Source: Steromphala cineraria (lineage: Eukaryota > Mollusca > Gastropoda > Trochida > Trochidae). Taken from it: a stretch of DNA of 64,000 bases. Positions 43,895 to 55,114 of this stretch are shown one piece after another; within the stretch, counting starts at the first letter, position 1, and each line of letters begins with the position of its first letter. Both the position numbers and the translations under genes were made by a program. The stretch lies in assembly GCA_916613615.1 (NCBI GenBank), contig OU744732.1, positions 60,463,227-60,527,226 of the forward strand. The letters run 5' to 3'. Below the pieces are notes generated by a model that ran no database searches, had not been told where the DNA came from, and worked only from the letters and a program-made list of their open reading frames with translations.

Positions 43895-45510
43895 TGTTAA
43901 TAAATAAGTTTGAAAAGGCTATTATACCAAACTGACACATACGTGGGAAGCATTTAAAACATCAAAATCCTTTTTTTTGGATTTAAGCGAAATAATTAAG
44001 AGTCTTTTAAAGCAAGATTTATTATCAAAGAACGACAAATACCTTAAAAGAAATAGTGCCCCATCAATGAAAAAATAATAAGTTTAAAAGAAAATTGAAC
44101 TGATGGGAAGTTTTCTTCTATTACATCTTTCAAAAACACGTTTGCTGTATTGAAAAGTTAATGTTATATCTTTATTTGAATGGATATCAGTGAATGATTA
44201 TTTAATTTTAGCACACTTTTCGCGACTAAATCCATAGTTAATGTAATGTCAGTCTTCAAACGCATCAATTTGACATTATCTAAAATCTTATAAGAGTTAT
44301 TTTGTTGATAATTGTTGTTGATATTTATATCTATTTAGTCAATACCTTCTATAAAGGTGTTAAGAAGTCCTTACATGTGTATCGTTTTCAATTGTTTTTG
44401 CTTAAAAGATCATTGTCTCCCATCTCGAATACGTTTTCTTTAAAGCATTTAGAGATATACAGTAATTAAGTTTAGGAATAGGATGACATCTAGTTATAAT
44501 TTCTCATTTTCTCACTCTCTATTTGTAAGAATGTTTTATTACAAATTAAAAATTATCGTTTACTAGTTGACCCGATTGTAGAAAATGCTGTCTATCTTAT
44601 GTTAAACTAAGTAAAAGTTACTAGCATAGTTAATGGCATGCCTCGGATAATGACAGGGACACTTTGTACGAGGCGCAGCCGAGGACCGAGGATCGAGAAC
44701 AAAGTGTCCCTTCCGTTATCCGATGCATGCCCTTAATTATGCTAGTAACTGACTTACATCTCATTTGAACCTAATCCAATCAACCACAAAATTAATAGTT
44801 TTAGATATAATGACAATTTTTTTAACAACCTTCAAAGGGCCGCTTCACTGATTTTTGAATGAAGTGTGTAGTACTATAAAGGATTACGAGCAGTTGCTTT
44901 TTGCGTGTCAAAGCACTAGGCACGGAGTAAAAGTTCTGGGCTTGCACATTTCGTGCACTCCATGAATATGAGCTTGCTTTAAGACAAAGTTTCACAGGTT
45001 GTCCATTTCGTTTTGATTTTGAAGGTGTAAGACGCGTTTTTAGCGTTCACATACATGTGGACAGTTGAATTTTGAAAGAAGTTTCTACTTATGACAACTT
45101 TCCCTTGGATTTCCAATAAAACGGTAATTTAATCATTCCCATAACAAGTTTAGCCTAAATTATATAGCTTATCTATGAAAAAAAATCAATTGCGTATCAT
45201 TATCAAATCATTTTGGATCTTTCTAAACTTATTTTCCCCAAATAACAAAAGTTGTAGCGCAACATAAATTGTTGTATAGGTGTTCATTGAGTCCCAAAAC
45301 GACGTCAACAAGTTGCACTTAATGACCCAAAAAATTGGTCAAGGTGAGCCTATGTATAGAATACAGCATAGCAACAGGTTATTTTTAGAGGAGGTGAATG
45401 ACCTTGTAGGTCAGTGACCACCTTGAGAGGAATGTACTTAATGATATGTTTATCACATTCTATTTTTAACGTACTGGGCTCATATTCTATTTTTAGGATT
45501 AGTTAGAGGA
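43895..45510. other. Intergenic upstream of the PC4/integrase element, with one foldback
   Basis: Contains the foldback 44616-44750 and otherwise AT-rich sequence. I could not find the left boundary of the PC4/integrase element here. Confidence 0.4.
44616..44750. repeat. Foldback element
   Basis: AGTTACTAGCATAGTTAATG and its near-inverse at 44731-44750 form the outer arms. GGGACACTTTGT and ACAAAGTGTCCC form a perfect inner pair. Confidence 0.8.
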
Positions 45511-45547
45511 TATAAACCCTCAAAGTTTTACAGTTGAAGCATCATTC
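45511..45547 (+). promoter_or_regulatory. Likely core promoter (TATA and initiator) of the PC4/integrase element
   Basis: TATAAA at 45511-45516 is followed about 30 bp later by an initiator-like TCATTC (45542-45547), then a leader of about 85 bp to the first ATG at 45630. Spacing is that of a polymerase II core promoter; it is unproven. Confidence 0.5.
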
Positions 45548-45629
45548 TCAGCTGAAGCTCGAAACGTGAGGAACCTTCTATGCTCTTGACTTTACTCGTG
45601 TTGTTGGCAGTTTGGCCCGAAGACAGAAA

Positions 45630-46439
45630 ATGGAAACAGTACCCCAACAACTTATGGAAAGGTATGGACTGGCAACTCAGTCGGATAAGCAGATGACAGA
45701 ATTACAGGACCCACGTTGTCATTGGAGATAGGGGGTGATGTATATGTGACGGCATGGGACGGAATGTTAAGCATACACATTCGCAAGTATGATGTCTACC
45801 CGAACGGAAGAAGCTACCCTACCAAACGGAGAATAGTTTTAAGCCTAAAACATTGGTTAGAACTTCCTTCAGTTTTCACTCTAGTGGATGAAGTCATTGG
45901 GAAAGACTTCAAACATCATCTGGGTGCTAATGTGTTTGTGGTGATGGACGATACCGGTATCAGTGTTCAACAGTGGTGTTGACACAAAGGATTCTCTGGT
46001 TCCTACGGCCAAGGGAATTTTGTTGTCCAAAGCTCAGTGGGGAAAACTGAGAGACTGTATTGATGTGATGCCCGAGTTTGTACCTGAAATGAGGGATATG
46101 TTGCCTGACTCTCTTAAACTCACAGACAATGAGAACTCTAATGGCTCCTTAAAGAGAAAACTAACGGATGAGTCTCAACAGCCTACCAAGAAGACGAAAG
46201 AAGTTCCCAACACTGAGGGAGAGGATCTTTTGGATCAACAAATACGTCAGATCCGTGAGGAGGTGGATCGGGACTATAAAAGACTTGACGAGCAAATGGG
46301 TATGTTCTTTCCAGGCTATGGAAGCTCTGTCCATGGTAGTGTTAGTGATGATGATGATAATGATGATGAAGATGCAGTTGATGATACTGGTGACCATTTT
46401 CACCAGGGTGTTCTAAATGTTATCCTATTGACTACATGA
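45630..46439 (+). pseudogene. Tandem PC4-like (transcriptional coactivator p15) protein, two frameshifts
   Basis: Three frame segments make one protein: 45630-45710 (METVPQQLMERYGLATQ), 45716-45960, and 45963-46439 back in the first frame. Segment two reads VYVTAWDGMLSIHIRKYD, then PTKRRIVLSLKHWLEL, the pattern of a PC4 single-strand-DNA-binding domain. Segment three repeats it (LVPTAKGILLSKAQWGKL). The C-terminus has a KRK patch and an Asp-rich tail (SDDDDNDDEDAVDD). The two shifts cancel, which suggests decay of one gene. It sits 70 bp before an integrase frame on the same strand. PC4 identity is from motif recognition and needs a profile search. Confidence 0.7.
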
Positions 46440-46508
46440 ACTGGTAAAACTCAGTGTGCTCTCTGTTACTGAACTGTACAGACGTGTTTTTTATTTTGCT
46501 CTGATACC

Positions 46509-47603
46509 ATGGATGTCTGTGGATATGATCTGGAACATCCAGGTAGCTATGCTGGTCCCCCAAAATTGTATGAAACTGTTAAAGCTGAAGGTCAATTTAA
46601 AATTGGTCTATATCGTATCAAGAAATGGTTAAAAGGTCAGGAAACCTATACTATGACTCATCAAGTGAGGAGAAAGTTTCCACGAAACACATATGCTGTG
46701 GAAGGTCTGGATAGTCACTGGCAAGCCGATCTCATGGATATGAAATCGATAGCCAAGTATAATGATGGGGTTAAATATCTGTTAGTCATTATAGATTTAT
46801 TTTCACGTTTTGTTTGGGTGTATCCACTTCCATCCACTAAAGGTCAAGAAGTAGTAAAAGCATTGACAGAGTTATGGGAAACTCAAGATCGTCGACCTGG
46901 TATTTTTCAATCTGATATGGGATCTGAATTTAAGAATCAATGGGTCAAAAACTTTTTGAAAAAACACAAGGTCACTCAACTTTTTACACTGAATGAAACC
47001 AAGTCGCCTTATGCTGAGAGAGTGATAAAGAATATCAAAATGAAATTATATCGATACATGTTAACTAAGTTTAGATACAGATATCTAGATATTTTACATA
47101 AAGTGATCAAGAGTTACAACAACACAACACATAGAATGTTAGGACAAACACCAAAGAGTGTAACGAAGCAAAATGAGAGTGAAGTAAGGTAAAATCAGTA
47201 TATGTTGAAACCCAAGAAAACAAACAATAAGTTTAAAAAGAAAAAGTTCACTTTCAAGATAGGAGATAAAGTTCGTATTAGTCACCTCAGACAAACCTTT
47301 GATAGGGAATACCAAGAAAAATGGTCTGGTGAAATTTTTACCATAACAAGACGGTATTGGTCGCAAGACAATGACTTGTATAAATTACGGGATAGGGGTG
47401 GTGAAGCAATAGAGGGTACATTTTATGCAGTTGAACTACAGCCAGTGACTGAAAACCCTGATCAAGACTATAGAATACAAGACATTGTTAAAAAGAGAAC
47501 ACGAAATAAACAAAAACAAGTGCTTGTGAAATGGTTACATTGGCCTAAAAAATATAATAGCTGGATTCCTGAGACTGATATCAAGGACCATGGAAAAGTA
47601 TAA
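46509..47603 (+). pseudogene. Polinton-type integrase with C-terminal chromodomain, one internal stop
   Basis: One frame of 365 codons broken only by TAA at 47190-47192. An N-terminal stretch (GSYAGPPKLYETVKAEG and VRRKFPRN) leads into the retroviral-type integrase core: first D in WQADLMDM, YLLVIIDLFSRFVWVYPL, second D in FQSDMGSEF, and E in PYAERVIKN (33 residues later). After the stop, VRISHLRQTF and the EGTFYAVELQPV strand precede a chromodomain (YRIQDIVKKR, VLVKWLHWP, SWIPETDI). This resembles integrases of Polinton/Maverick elements and their domesticated relatives (C. elegans F54H12.3 type). No polymerase, ATPase or capsid gene is in the neighbourhood, so it is not a complete Polinton. 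Confidence 0.85.
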
Positions 47604-48985
47604 AAATGAGATGTATTCAGAGAAAAGCTCACAAACTTATAACATCCAATAGTGTACACAGAAAAGGTAAGGTAAGGTCCAAAACTAATTCCCCCAGATT
47701 TGTTATGCTATATGTTTTTAAGTAAAACTAAAAGTTATCAGATATGGAAGTTATTGTGCTTGCAGATAGTGTGTAGTAGCGACAAGCTTAAGTGAAAACG
47801 CCCAACCTGAATAGACAACAAGCTGGATATTTCTAACAATAGATACAAAGTTGATGAATGAACTTGAAATATGTTTTTGGTGATTGTTAGATATGTATAA
47901 AACATATATGTATAGTTAAGGCCCGAGCCTCTAGGTAAGTTGAATCTACCTGACATATGTTTTAACAAATTGTGGTACTGGTAATGAATCCATAATAACA
48001 AGTTTAAAACTATATCTGTCATACAAATGTGGTACTCTGATATACACCAATATTAAAATATGTACATGTAAAGAAACTGGACAGGTTCATTGATGATCAT
48101 CTACAAGGAGAGTATTTTGATGAATTGTAAGTCGGTTTACAATTCACTCAAGGTTTTTAGTGCTCAGTACTTTCAGCACATATTTGTACGTCTCAAATAA
48201 AGAATACATTTGGAGAAAGCATATTTTTGTCAGATATAAAAATTGGAACTTGGCTAGACTTTAAAAAGTGTGAAACACCGTTAAGTTACGTTCATTATAT
48301 TAAATGATAATGATTTAAGATTTCAAAGCACAACTCATGGACGTGAGCGGTTCATGTCCAACTTCCATTTCAATTTTCAAATGGCAGAGACATATAGCTT
48401 TATTTATGATAAGGCATAGAATTATTCACGGTAAAAGAATTAGTTTAGTTCAAACATATTTCATTGACAAAAGGGTCAAATGGATCACGCAAAAATGAAA
48501 ACACTTATTGAGCCCTCTCATTCAACATATTGTGTATATACAAATGTTATTAAGATTAGCAATCATAAAAATATTGACACAAGTTTTACAATCAAGGTTT
48601 GTGCCAAGAAATACATGTACAATGCAGTATTGTAAAATACAATTTTACAATGCAAAGGTGATACTAATTACACAATAGTCATGTAGTAGGGCACAGCAAT
48701 ATATACCTTCAGATATAAAAAAAGTGATGTCTGATGTATAACTTGATGTTTATGATAACAATTAACTAATCATATGTAACAAAATATATCATCTAAAGCA
48801 TAAATGCATAATTTTAAATTTCATATATAATCAAATTATTTTTCATTCAAATTTCTTATAAAAATATTCATGTTTCGTAAAGAATAAATAGGAGAGGTAA
48901 ATGAGTGATTGTTATACCTACAACACATAGTAGTATACATGCATAAACTATTGAAAAGAAGAACATTATTTTTCGAAAGCTTATG
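47604..48985. other. Downstream of the integrase, no further gene recognised
   Basis: AT-rich. The reading frames here show no known domain. No inverted copy of the upstream flank was found, so the right end of the element remains undefined. Confidence 0.4.
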
Positions 48986-49257
48986 TTAAAGGGGCAGTAG
49001 CACGTTTTAAGGGGAATATAAAGTGATGTCAGGAAAATGAAAATTAAAGGTTCAAACTGAAAAGCATTGTATTTTAACCAAATGGAGCAGTAATAATTCA
49101 AACATATAACGTAAAGTTCAGCCATGCAATTTCTTTTTCTTACACAAAATGAATTAAAAGTGTTCACACAAAACTTATATTAAATTACATTAACTTACAA
49201 TTATCAGTGAAAATTTAGAATATAAAATCATAAAAAAACGTGCTACTACCCCTTTAA
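48986..49257 (-). mobile_element. TTAA-flanked MITE, copy 11, internally deleted
   Basis: Both ends intact with TTAA, but only 272 bp: the segment with the GGCGGCCATTTT block has been lost. Confidence 0.85.
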
Positions 49258-49850
49258 GATTCCAAGTGAATCATTTGATTATGCTTTACTAGGTAAAACG
49301 TGATATTTTCTACATATTGATCTTCAAAATCATTTGCAATCAATCATTACTTATAAGAGAACAATTTAAGAAAAATGATAACATGTTTTTCAAATAGCAA
49401 ATCCACAAAATATGTAATGATACGGAGCAAAGAGATGATTTGTCATCTTCAAAGTATCGTAGATTAAAAAATGGCTTGTTGCAATACCTATTACGAACAC
49501 CTCATATCAGAAAATACCCCTTATAAACCAATAATTCTTTTTTTAAGAATTGTTTTTAAAAATCTACAATGTCATCAGGCAAATCAAGAAAATGATTAAC
49601 ACATGTAAATTAAACATATTGATATTGCATTACAAAATGTTTGATAATTGAAGTTAAGTGAAACGCTTTAAATTTTACATGAGTAAGCACAACATAATTT
49701 CTTCAGAACAACATTACTGCACTGTGTGGATCGATTTCTGAAAAAAAATACCATTATCAAGCAAGTATTTAATTTCTATATTTTCAATGAAAACAAAAAC
49801 TATTCTCAAATTAAATGTATCTTTCCAAAATAATAAAGTTAGTTATTCTT

Positions 49851-49962
49851 CAATCTCTCCCCACAGAGGCAGATCAAGTCATCAAAATTATGTTGATACA
49901 GCCTCTGTTCTAACTCGCCGAAATTAGTTGGTTCCGGCAGTTTTCCCTAATGTAAACATTTT
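49851..49962 (+). mobile_element. Solo end of the CTCTCCCCACAGAGGC long-TIR element
   Basis: CAATCTCTCCCCACAGAGGC, then AGCCTCTGTTCTAAC and GGTTCCGGCAG match the left arm of 53037-53390. No right arm follows. Confidence 0.65.
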
Positions 49963-50180
49963 AATAACATGACTAAAATTTGAGTTTACCAATTCTAAAG
50001 GTACATGTAGGTTTCTCTCCTCAAAATAACCAAATTAAACACGCTGTCCTACATGACATGAGCATGGCATACATTGGTAGCTTGCATTCAATGACAAAAC
50101 AATAAAGTAACGATAATGATTAAAAGTTGGATTTTTAAGAATGTTGGGCTTATGCCATTTTGATAATCCTAAATCTAAAG

Positions 50181-50512
50181 TTATATTTTAAATTTTTCAC
50201 TGATAATTGTAAGTTAATGTTAAATGTATTATTTTGACAGTGTCAAAAATCTCATAACACAAACCAATCATCCATAGTCAGAGGACAAAGTATAAAGATT
50301 CACATAAAATCCATTGGCGGCCATTTTTTTGTGAACACCTTTAATTCATTTTGTGTAAGAAAAGGAATGGCATTGCTAAACTTTACGTTATATATTTGAA
50401 TTATTACTGCTCCATTTAGTTTAAATACATTGCCTTCCAATTGGAACCATTAATTTTCATTTTCCAGACATCACCTTATATTCCCCCTAAAAACGTGCTA
50501 CTGCCCCTTTAA
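50181..50512 (+). mobile_element. TTAA-type MITE, copy 12, left end truncated
   Basis: The right end ACGTGCTACTGCCCCTTTAA and the interior match other copies. The left GGGGCAG end is missing. It lies in the 3' flank of the PAN-GON gene. Confidence 0.82.
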
Positions 50513-50625
50513 GCCCGCAAATTGGACAAATAGAACAAAGGCTGGATCAAGATGACTTAAGCTACCTCTGTCATAAAGCATTATCACTGTCCCTGATTTT
50601 ATGGATGTCAGTGTTATATACTCAC

Positions 50626-50773
50626 CCTCATCCAGGTTCAGGTCCAGTTTCATTGGTCCATTGGTTTCACATCCACCAGACCAACCACCACAGACAAGGC
50701 TTATCACAGCTCCATTTTGAGATCTGGTCGTTTCTTTGACTTGTCCCATATACCCTGATGGATACCATGTAAG
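50626..50773 (-). CDS. GON domain, third exon
   Basis: Acceptor TTTCTCAG and donor GGTGAGTA bound codons for LTWYPSGYMGQVKETTRSQ, then VCGGWSGGCETNGPMKL. The CGGxxGxC motif is a mark of the GON domain end. If the donor is not used the frame runs another 42 codons to 50498. Confidence 0.82.
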
Positions 50774-53700
50774 CTGAGAAATAGAAAAATAAACTAAGTT
50801 ATTGTATAATCAAATGCAGCTTACCTGTGATGTGATGGTTGATTGCAGTTACGGCAGCTAGGAGATAATACAGAGGGATAACACGAGATTGCAGTAGCCG
50901 TCACCTGTCTCCATATTTAAAAAAGGTTGAAGGTCAAAGAAATTTGTGAATAAGGTTTGGATACTCATTAAGATGTGGGCGTGTTAACTTTCTGTAGCTC
51001 TGCATAATTATAATCAACTGTCGGCTTACAGGTAAGCCTCGCTTGATTATAAAGCATACGTATCAAGGAGAAGAGCACAGGATTCAATGCGCAAAATGAA
51101 TCACTCGATGCACATGACTCTTACTGTGCATGCTCATCCTAGGCTAAACACGATATATCTTTGAAGTGTTCATGGCAAGTGATATCTTGTTACTTCAAAA
51201 GAAGGTAACGATTTTTGTATCTTTATTCTTTATCCTTAACCTCACTAGTAGTGTTTTACTAACGACTGAGTGCACTTGGAGTGTTGTGTATCGAGGGTTC
51301 CCTTTTCCTTGTTTAAATTGCTGAATTATCTTTTCTTTTCGACAATTAACGCTACTTTGTGTTGATATTTTTTTTATTTATGTGAACGTTTTGCTTATTT
51401 TGGTGGTGTTTCGATTTTGTTCTTTGGTAGGTCTGGTATCGCCCCCCTTAAAAACCTTTGGATATTAACCCTTGATATGCTATGATCCGATTTTCGAATG
51501 ATAATCAAAATTTAAAATATTGTATTGTTTAAAATTTTAAAGAAATTTGTTTGAATTGATAGAATTCATAAGTGATGTTAACAACCAGTATCATCTTTTT
51601 ACAAATATAAGATTTTTAAAAATCAAATGGTATGACATCGTTTACAATACCCTTATATCTAATCTACACACAGATGTCACCTTATAACGATTTATGATTT
51701 AATTTTCAATAGGGGAAATATTCCAAGGACTTGAGGTCAACTGTGTTTATTTAATAATAACTATTCAAACCATTAGTGTTGATGACGATTTCTGTGTTTC
51801 AATAATATCAACATTGGCCTTGAAATACGTGAACCATATATCTACATTGTACCATTGCAAGAGACTGTCTTGAACTAGATACCACTGACTTGCTTATATT
51901 TTGATCAATGTTTGTCATTACAAGAAAAGAGTCTTATATTGTCACAAAACTAGTAGACTAGACAGTTTCAATATATCTTTGTAATTCAATCTTTGTGTAC
52001 ACCAGGTTTGCTGTAAGTGTATTGAGTACAATTTTATTAAATGTACATGTTTCAGTTTATTTTGTATGATTTGTATTATACATATATTTTATAATTCTTT
52101 CCCCTGTTTTTGTATTTAAACATTTTGGTAATTGTGTAGATGTGTTATGAATCATTGAAAACGTGGCATACACTGTAACTATAATTACACGTTTAGTCTC
52201 TTGAATTCAACATCGACTAAAATTAAAAACACCAATAGTAATTATTGAATAAATGGTAAAAACAACTTACAGATCTTGAGACAATCAATCCTGTTCCAAC
52301 GGTGTTGATAACAAACGTCCCTTTAGGAGCGCAACGCTTGGCATCTATGTAACAGTCGTACGCAGACCCATACTTATAAGTAGGCCCAGGCCCAGTTGCT
52401 GATGCGTAGGTTTTGTCACCCCTTAGTACTTCCATAGACTGAAATGAAGAATCATTTAAGTAACATCATCATATCATCATCATCATCATCATCATCAGAG
52501 AAAGAGAGTTCTGTGTCAATAATTATAGGTTAATTATTATTATTGAAGGTTGCCTTTTCTAAGACTATAAAAAAATCTCCAACTTTTCAAATTGGCAACA
52601 ACACAAGGCAAACAAAATCACTTCCATTTAGTCAGAAAATAAGTGGTTCTCTATGTAACTTACATTTATTCTGACTCTTATTTTGAAGAATGTGGTAATC
52701 CCATTACTTCCCGTGCAACTAGAATACATGTAGTTTTTAATTGTTATACAATCATAAGTAAACTTATTGGGATAGTTTCCAACGTTGGGATAAGTCAAGG
52801 TCAGGTACTGTTTCGGGTTTTGTGTGTTCATCTCTGCACAATACAATCTCGCTGTATTGCCGAGGAAACTAGGGGCCTGTGGATACAGCCAGTATTCTCC
52901 ATTTCCGACACCTGGGTGGGCTGATTTGAGATTGCTACAAGATTCGAATCCGCCTGAAAAAAAGAAAGGAAAATAAATCTTCTTCAAGTGATATGTAGAG
53001 AAAAATTTGTGTTTAATTATCTTGCCCTGCAAAATCCTTCTCTCCCCACAGAGGCAGATCAAGTCATGTTGATTTAGCCTCTGTTCTATTACGCCGAGTT
53101 TGTGGGATAGAATGGGAGCTGCCTGATTGGAGGCAATCAAAATTAGTTGTGCAATCAGCGACGCTGTTCTTAAATCATCATTTTGGCTACTGAAACAAGG
53201 CAAAGGCCTAGGCATTGTGATATGAACCACCCTTTCCATGCGAGAAGCGTTGTCATTTGATAAAGAAATTCAAATGTATTGTGATGAAAGTTTTTTCCGC
53301 CAGGGAAAACTACCGGAACCCACGTATTTCGGCGTAATAGAACAGAGGCTAAATCAACATGACTTGATCTGGCTCTGTAGGGAGAGAATGTGCAAAATCA
53401 AAGCTCACAAAAAAAATTAAGGATTTTTGCCCATTTATTTTGGCAGTTAAGAGTGATATTTGGTTTCATCGGAACATTAGCACTGCTCTTATTATTTTGA
53501 AATAGTTTGACTCACTGAAAATAAAGTCTGATCGAAGGACGTGGAATCATATAAGCGAGATATAAAAATCATTTGTCAAAATGGGCTGAGGAATGCAGTG
53601 GTAATAAATGCAAACATTACAGCAACTGTACTGACATTGGTGTGGCCCTATAATCAGTTTTTGTGAAGTTTCTCAAAAGATCCCTGCTTACCTCTCTTCC

Positions 53701-54218
53701 TATACATCGAGTAGGTTGCTGAACTTGTTTCAGTATATGTCGGACCATCTTCCTACGCAGAGCCTAAAAGGCCAGTTTCCAAACTGTCATTTTATCCCTT
53801 GCTGCATAGCCTTGAGTTTTCTGTGCTTGCTCTCTACTCTGTAGGGGCACTATAGCAGCACAGAAAAGTAAGGTCTCTGCAGCAAGGCATAAAATGACAG
53901 TTTGGAAACTGGCCTTTTAGGCTCTGCGTAGGAAGATGATGTCGGACCAGCTGAGAATTTGTCCCATTTGCTGACAATACACATCCCTGTTGAACTTGAA
54001 AAGAAAACAGCTCGACACTGGTTCATCAGCATACAGGCTGCTTGACAATCCAGCAGGTTACCAGTTAATGTTCTCAGATACGGCTGGTGTGATGATGGTT
54101 CATCAAATGTTCCTCTGTTTTCAAGATGTTCCCATTTGTTACATCTACTTGCAACGAATTCGGTCAAATAACTAAATTTCATGACCACAAGTGTCCACAA
54201 GGTCACTGTGAAGTCCAT
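50626..54218 (-). CDS. Gene span: secreted PAN + GON domain protein (first exon interrupted by a MITE)
   Basis: Exons on the minus strand: 54218-53692 (PAN), 52953-52664, 52438-52271 and 50773-50626 (GON). Without the inserted MITE and one target copy (202 bp) the first exon is 325 nt, ending in phase 1, which fits the phase-1 start of exon 2; the rest join in phases 0, 0. The product would be about 310 residues: a hydrophobic start, a PAN domain (about 26-108) and a GON domain (109 to end). GON is known from the end of ADAMTS9/ADAMTS20; here it stands without a protease. Role unknown; extracellular binding is likely by domain type. As sequenced, translation runs into the MITE and stops after 122 residues. 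Confidence 0.8.
50774..52270. other. Intron of the PAN-GON gene
   Basis: GTAAGT at 52270 to TTTCTCAG at 50774 (minus). AT-rich, with no mobile element recognised. Confidence 0.65.
52271..52438 (-). CDS. GON domain, second exon
   Basis: A 168-bp exon, phase 0 to 0 (TTTCAG acceptor, GTAAGT donor). It encodes SMEVLRGDKTYA, then YKYGSAYDCYIDAKRCAPKG and TFVINTVGTGLIVS, matching the GON pattern G-x-A-x-D-C ... C-x-x-x-G-x-F. Confidence 0.85.
52468..52497 (+). repeat. (ATC)n microsatellite
   Basis: About nine ATC units, one interrupted, just upstream (in gene sense) of the second GON exon. Confidence 0.9.
52664..52953 (-). CDS. GON domain, first exon
   Basis: A 290-bp exon, phase 1 to 0 (CTTTTTTTCAG acceptor, GTAAGT donor). 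It encodes GGFESCSNLKSAHPG, NGEYWLYPQ, ARLYCAEMNTQNPKQYLTL and NYPNKFTYDC. The D/NGEYxL ... YCxxM ... PxxYLTL ... NY order is the GON domain start. Confidence 0.87.
53037..53390. mobile_element. Complete long-TIR (Mutator-like) MITE with 9-bp target duplication
   Basis: 354 bp. The left arm (CTTCTCTCCCCACAGAGGCA ... AGCCTCTGTTCTATTACGCC) is repeated inverted at the right for about 60 bp or more. TGCAAAATC flanks both ends (53028-53036 and 53391-53399). It sits in the intron between the PAN and first GON exons. Confidence 0.9.
53692..54218 (-). CDS. PAN (apple) domain exon with start codon, interrupted by a MITE
   Basis: ATG at 54218 (AAAAATGGAC). A hydrophobic stretch (TLWTLVVMKFSYL) is a plausible signal peptide, followed by C26 and a PAN domain (LLDCQAACMLMNQCRAVFF, then GMCIVSKWDKF). 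After GPT the frame enters the MITE. Beyond it, TETSSATYSMYRKR continues to a GTAAGC donor. Without the insert the exon joins the first GON exon in phase. Confidence 0.8.
53746..53938. mobile_element. Foldback MITE (Mutator-like), copy 2, inside a coding exon
   Basis: Nearly identical to copy 1 at 3751-3943. The 9 bases ATGTCGGAC flank both sides. In gene sense it follows the codons for FSAGPT and adds SSSYAEPKRPV and then a stop 39 codons later. Confidence 0.93.
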
Positions 54219-54527
54219 TTTTCCAAAAGGATGAAAAAAAATGAGAACCCGTTAAAATATGTTTTCTAGAAGGTGACAATCTACACAATTGTCACAAAAG
54301 CCTAACGCGCTATATGTGATAGTGTGTGGTATGGTCGCCAGAGTATAAAGGTGAATAATGAATATTATTAGTCTGTGTAAATGTATTTCATTGGTATTTA
54401 TATATGCTTTGTTTTAGTACTTGAGAGTCAGTCACAGGGGAGATGTCTACATACATATACATGGGAATACTACTTATCTGTACCGAATACTACCTACGAT
54501 TAAAATTATAGAGTAATTTCAGCAAGT

Positions 54528-54740
54528 TTGATGCTTGTCCCACTGTTTATTGGGAAAGAAAGATATCTAAATGTACGTAGAGAAGAAACATTCTGTAAAG
54601 TATGCCATTCAAATGAAATTGAAGATGAGTACTATTTCTTATTTGTATATCCTGGTAATTGTAACATTCATAAAGAATTTATAAAAGAAACAGATTTACT
54701 GATAAAAAATGTAAAACTTGTCTTATACTCGTTGGAATAA
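54528..54740 (+). pseudogene. Remnant of a LINE reverse transcriptase C-terminus
   Basis: ERYLNVRREETFCKVCHSNE, then IEDEYYFLFVYP resembles the zinc-binding end of non-LTR retrotransposon proteins (C-x-x-C ... EDE-hydrophobic-HFL). The His is replaced by Tyr and the third Cys is lost. Only about 45 residues remain. Confidence 0.5.
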
Positions 54741-55114
54741 AGATATCATGATCAATAATAGGAATATGTTGATGTCATTTCGGCTGCGTATCTTAAGTTT
54801 GTTCACTTGCTTGTGTATCTTATACTCGCTGGTATAAAGATATCATGATCAATTATAGGAATATGTTGATGTAATTTACAGCTGCGTATCTTAAGTTTGT
54901 TCACTTGCTTGTGTATCTTATACTCGTTGGTATAAAGATATCATGATCAATAATAGGAATATGTTGATGTAATTTACAGCTGCGTATCTTAAGTTTGTTC
55001 ACTTGCTTGTGTATCTTATACTCGTTGGTATAAAGATATCATGATCAATAATAGGAATATGTTGATGTAATTTACAGCTGCGTATCTTAAGTTTGTTCAC
55101 TTGCTTGTGTATCT
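54722..55114 (+). repeat. Tandem array, 97-98-bp unit, four copies
   Basis: CTTATACTCGTTGGTATAAA starts recur at 54722, 54819, 54917 and 55015. Each unit contains CAGCTGCGTATCTTAAGTTT, which is the end of the TIR transposon at 55075, so the array is a repeated transposon end plus its flank. Confidence 0.9.

Noticed and set aside
45511..47603. Complete Polinton/Maverick
   Set aside because: No DNA polymerase B, packaging ATPase, protease or capsid frames lie within the window on either side.
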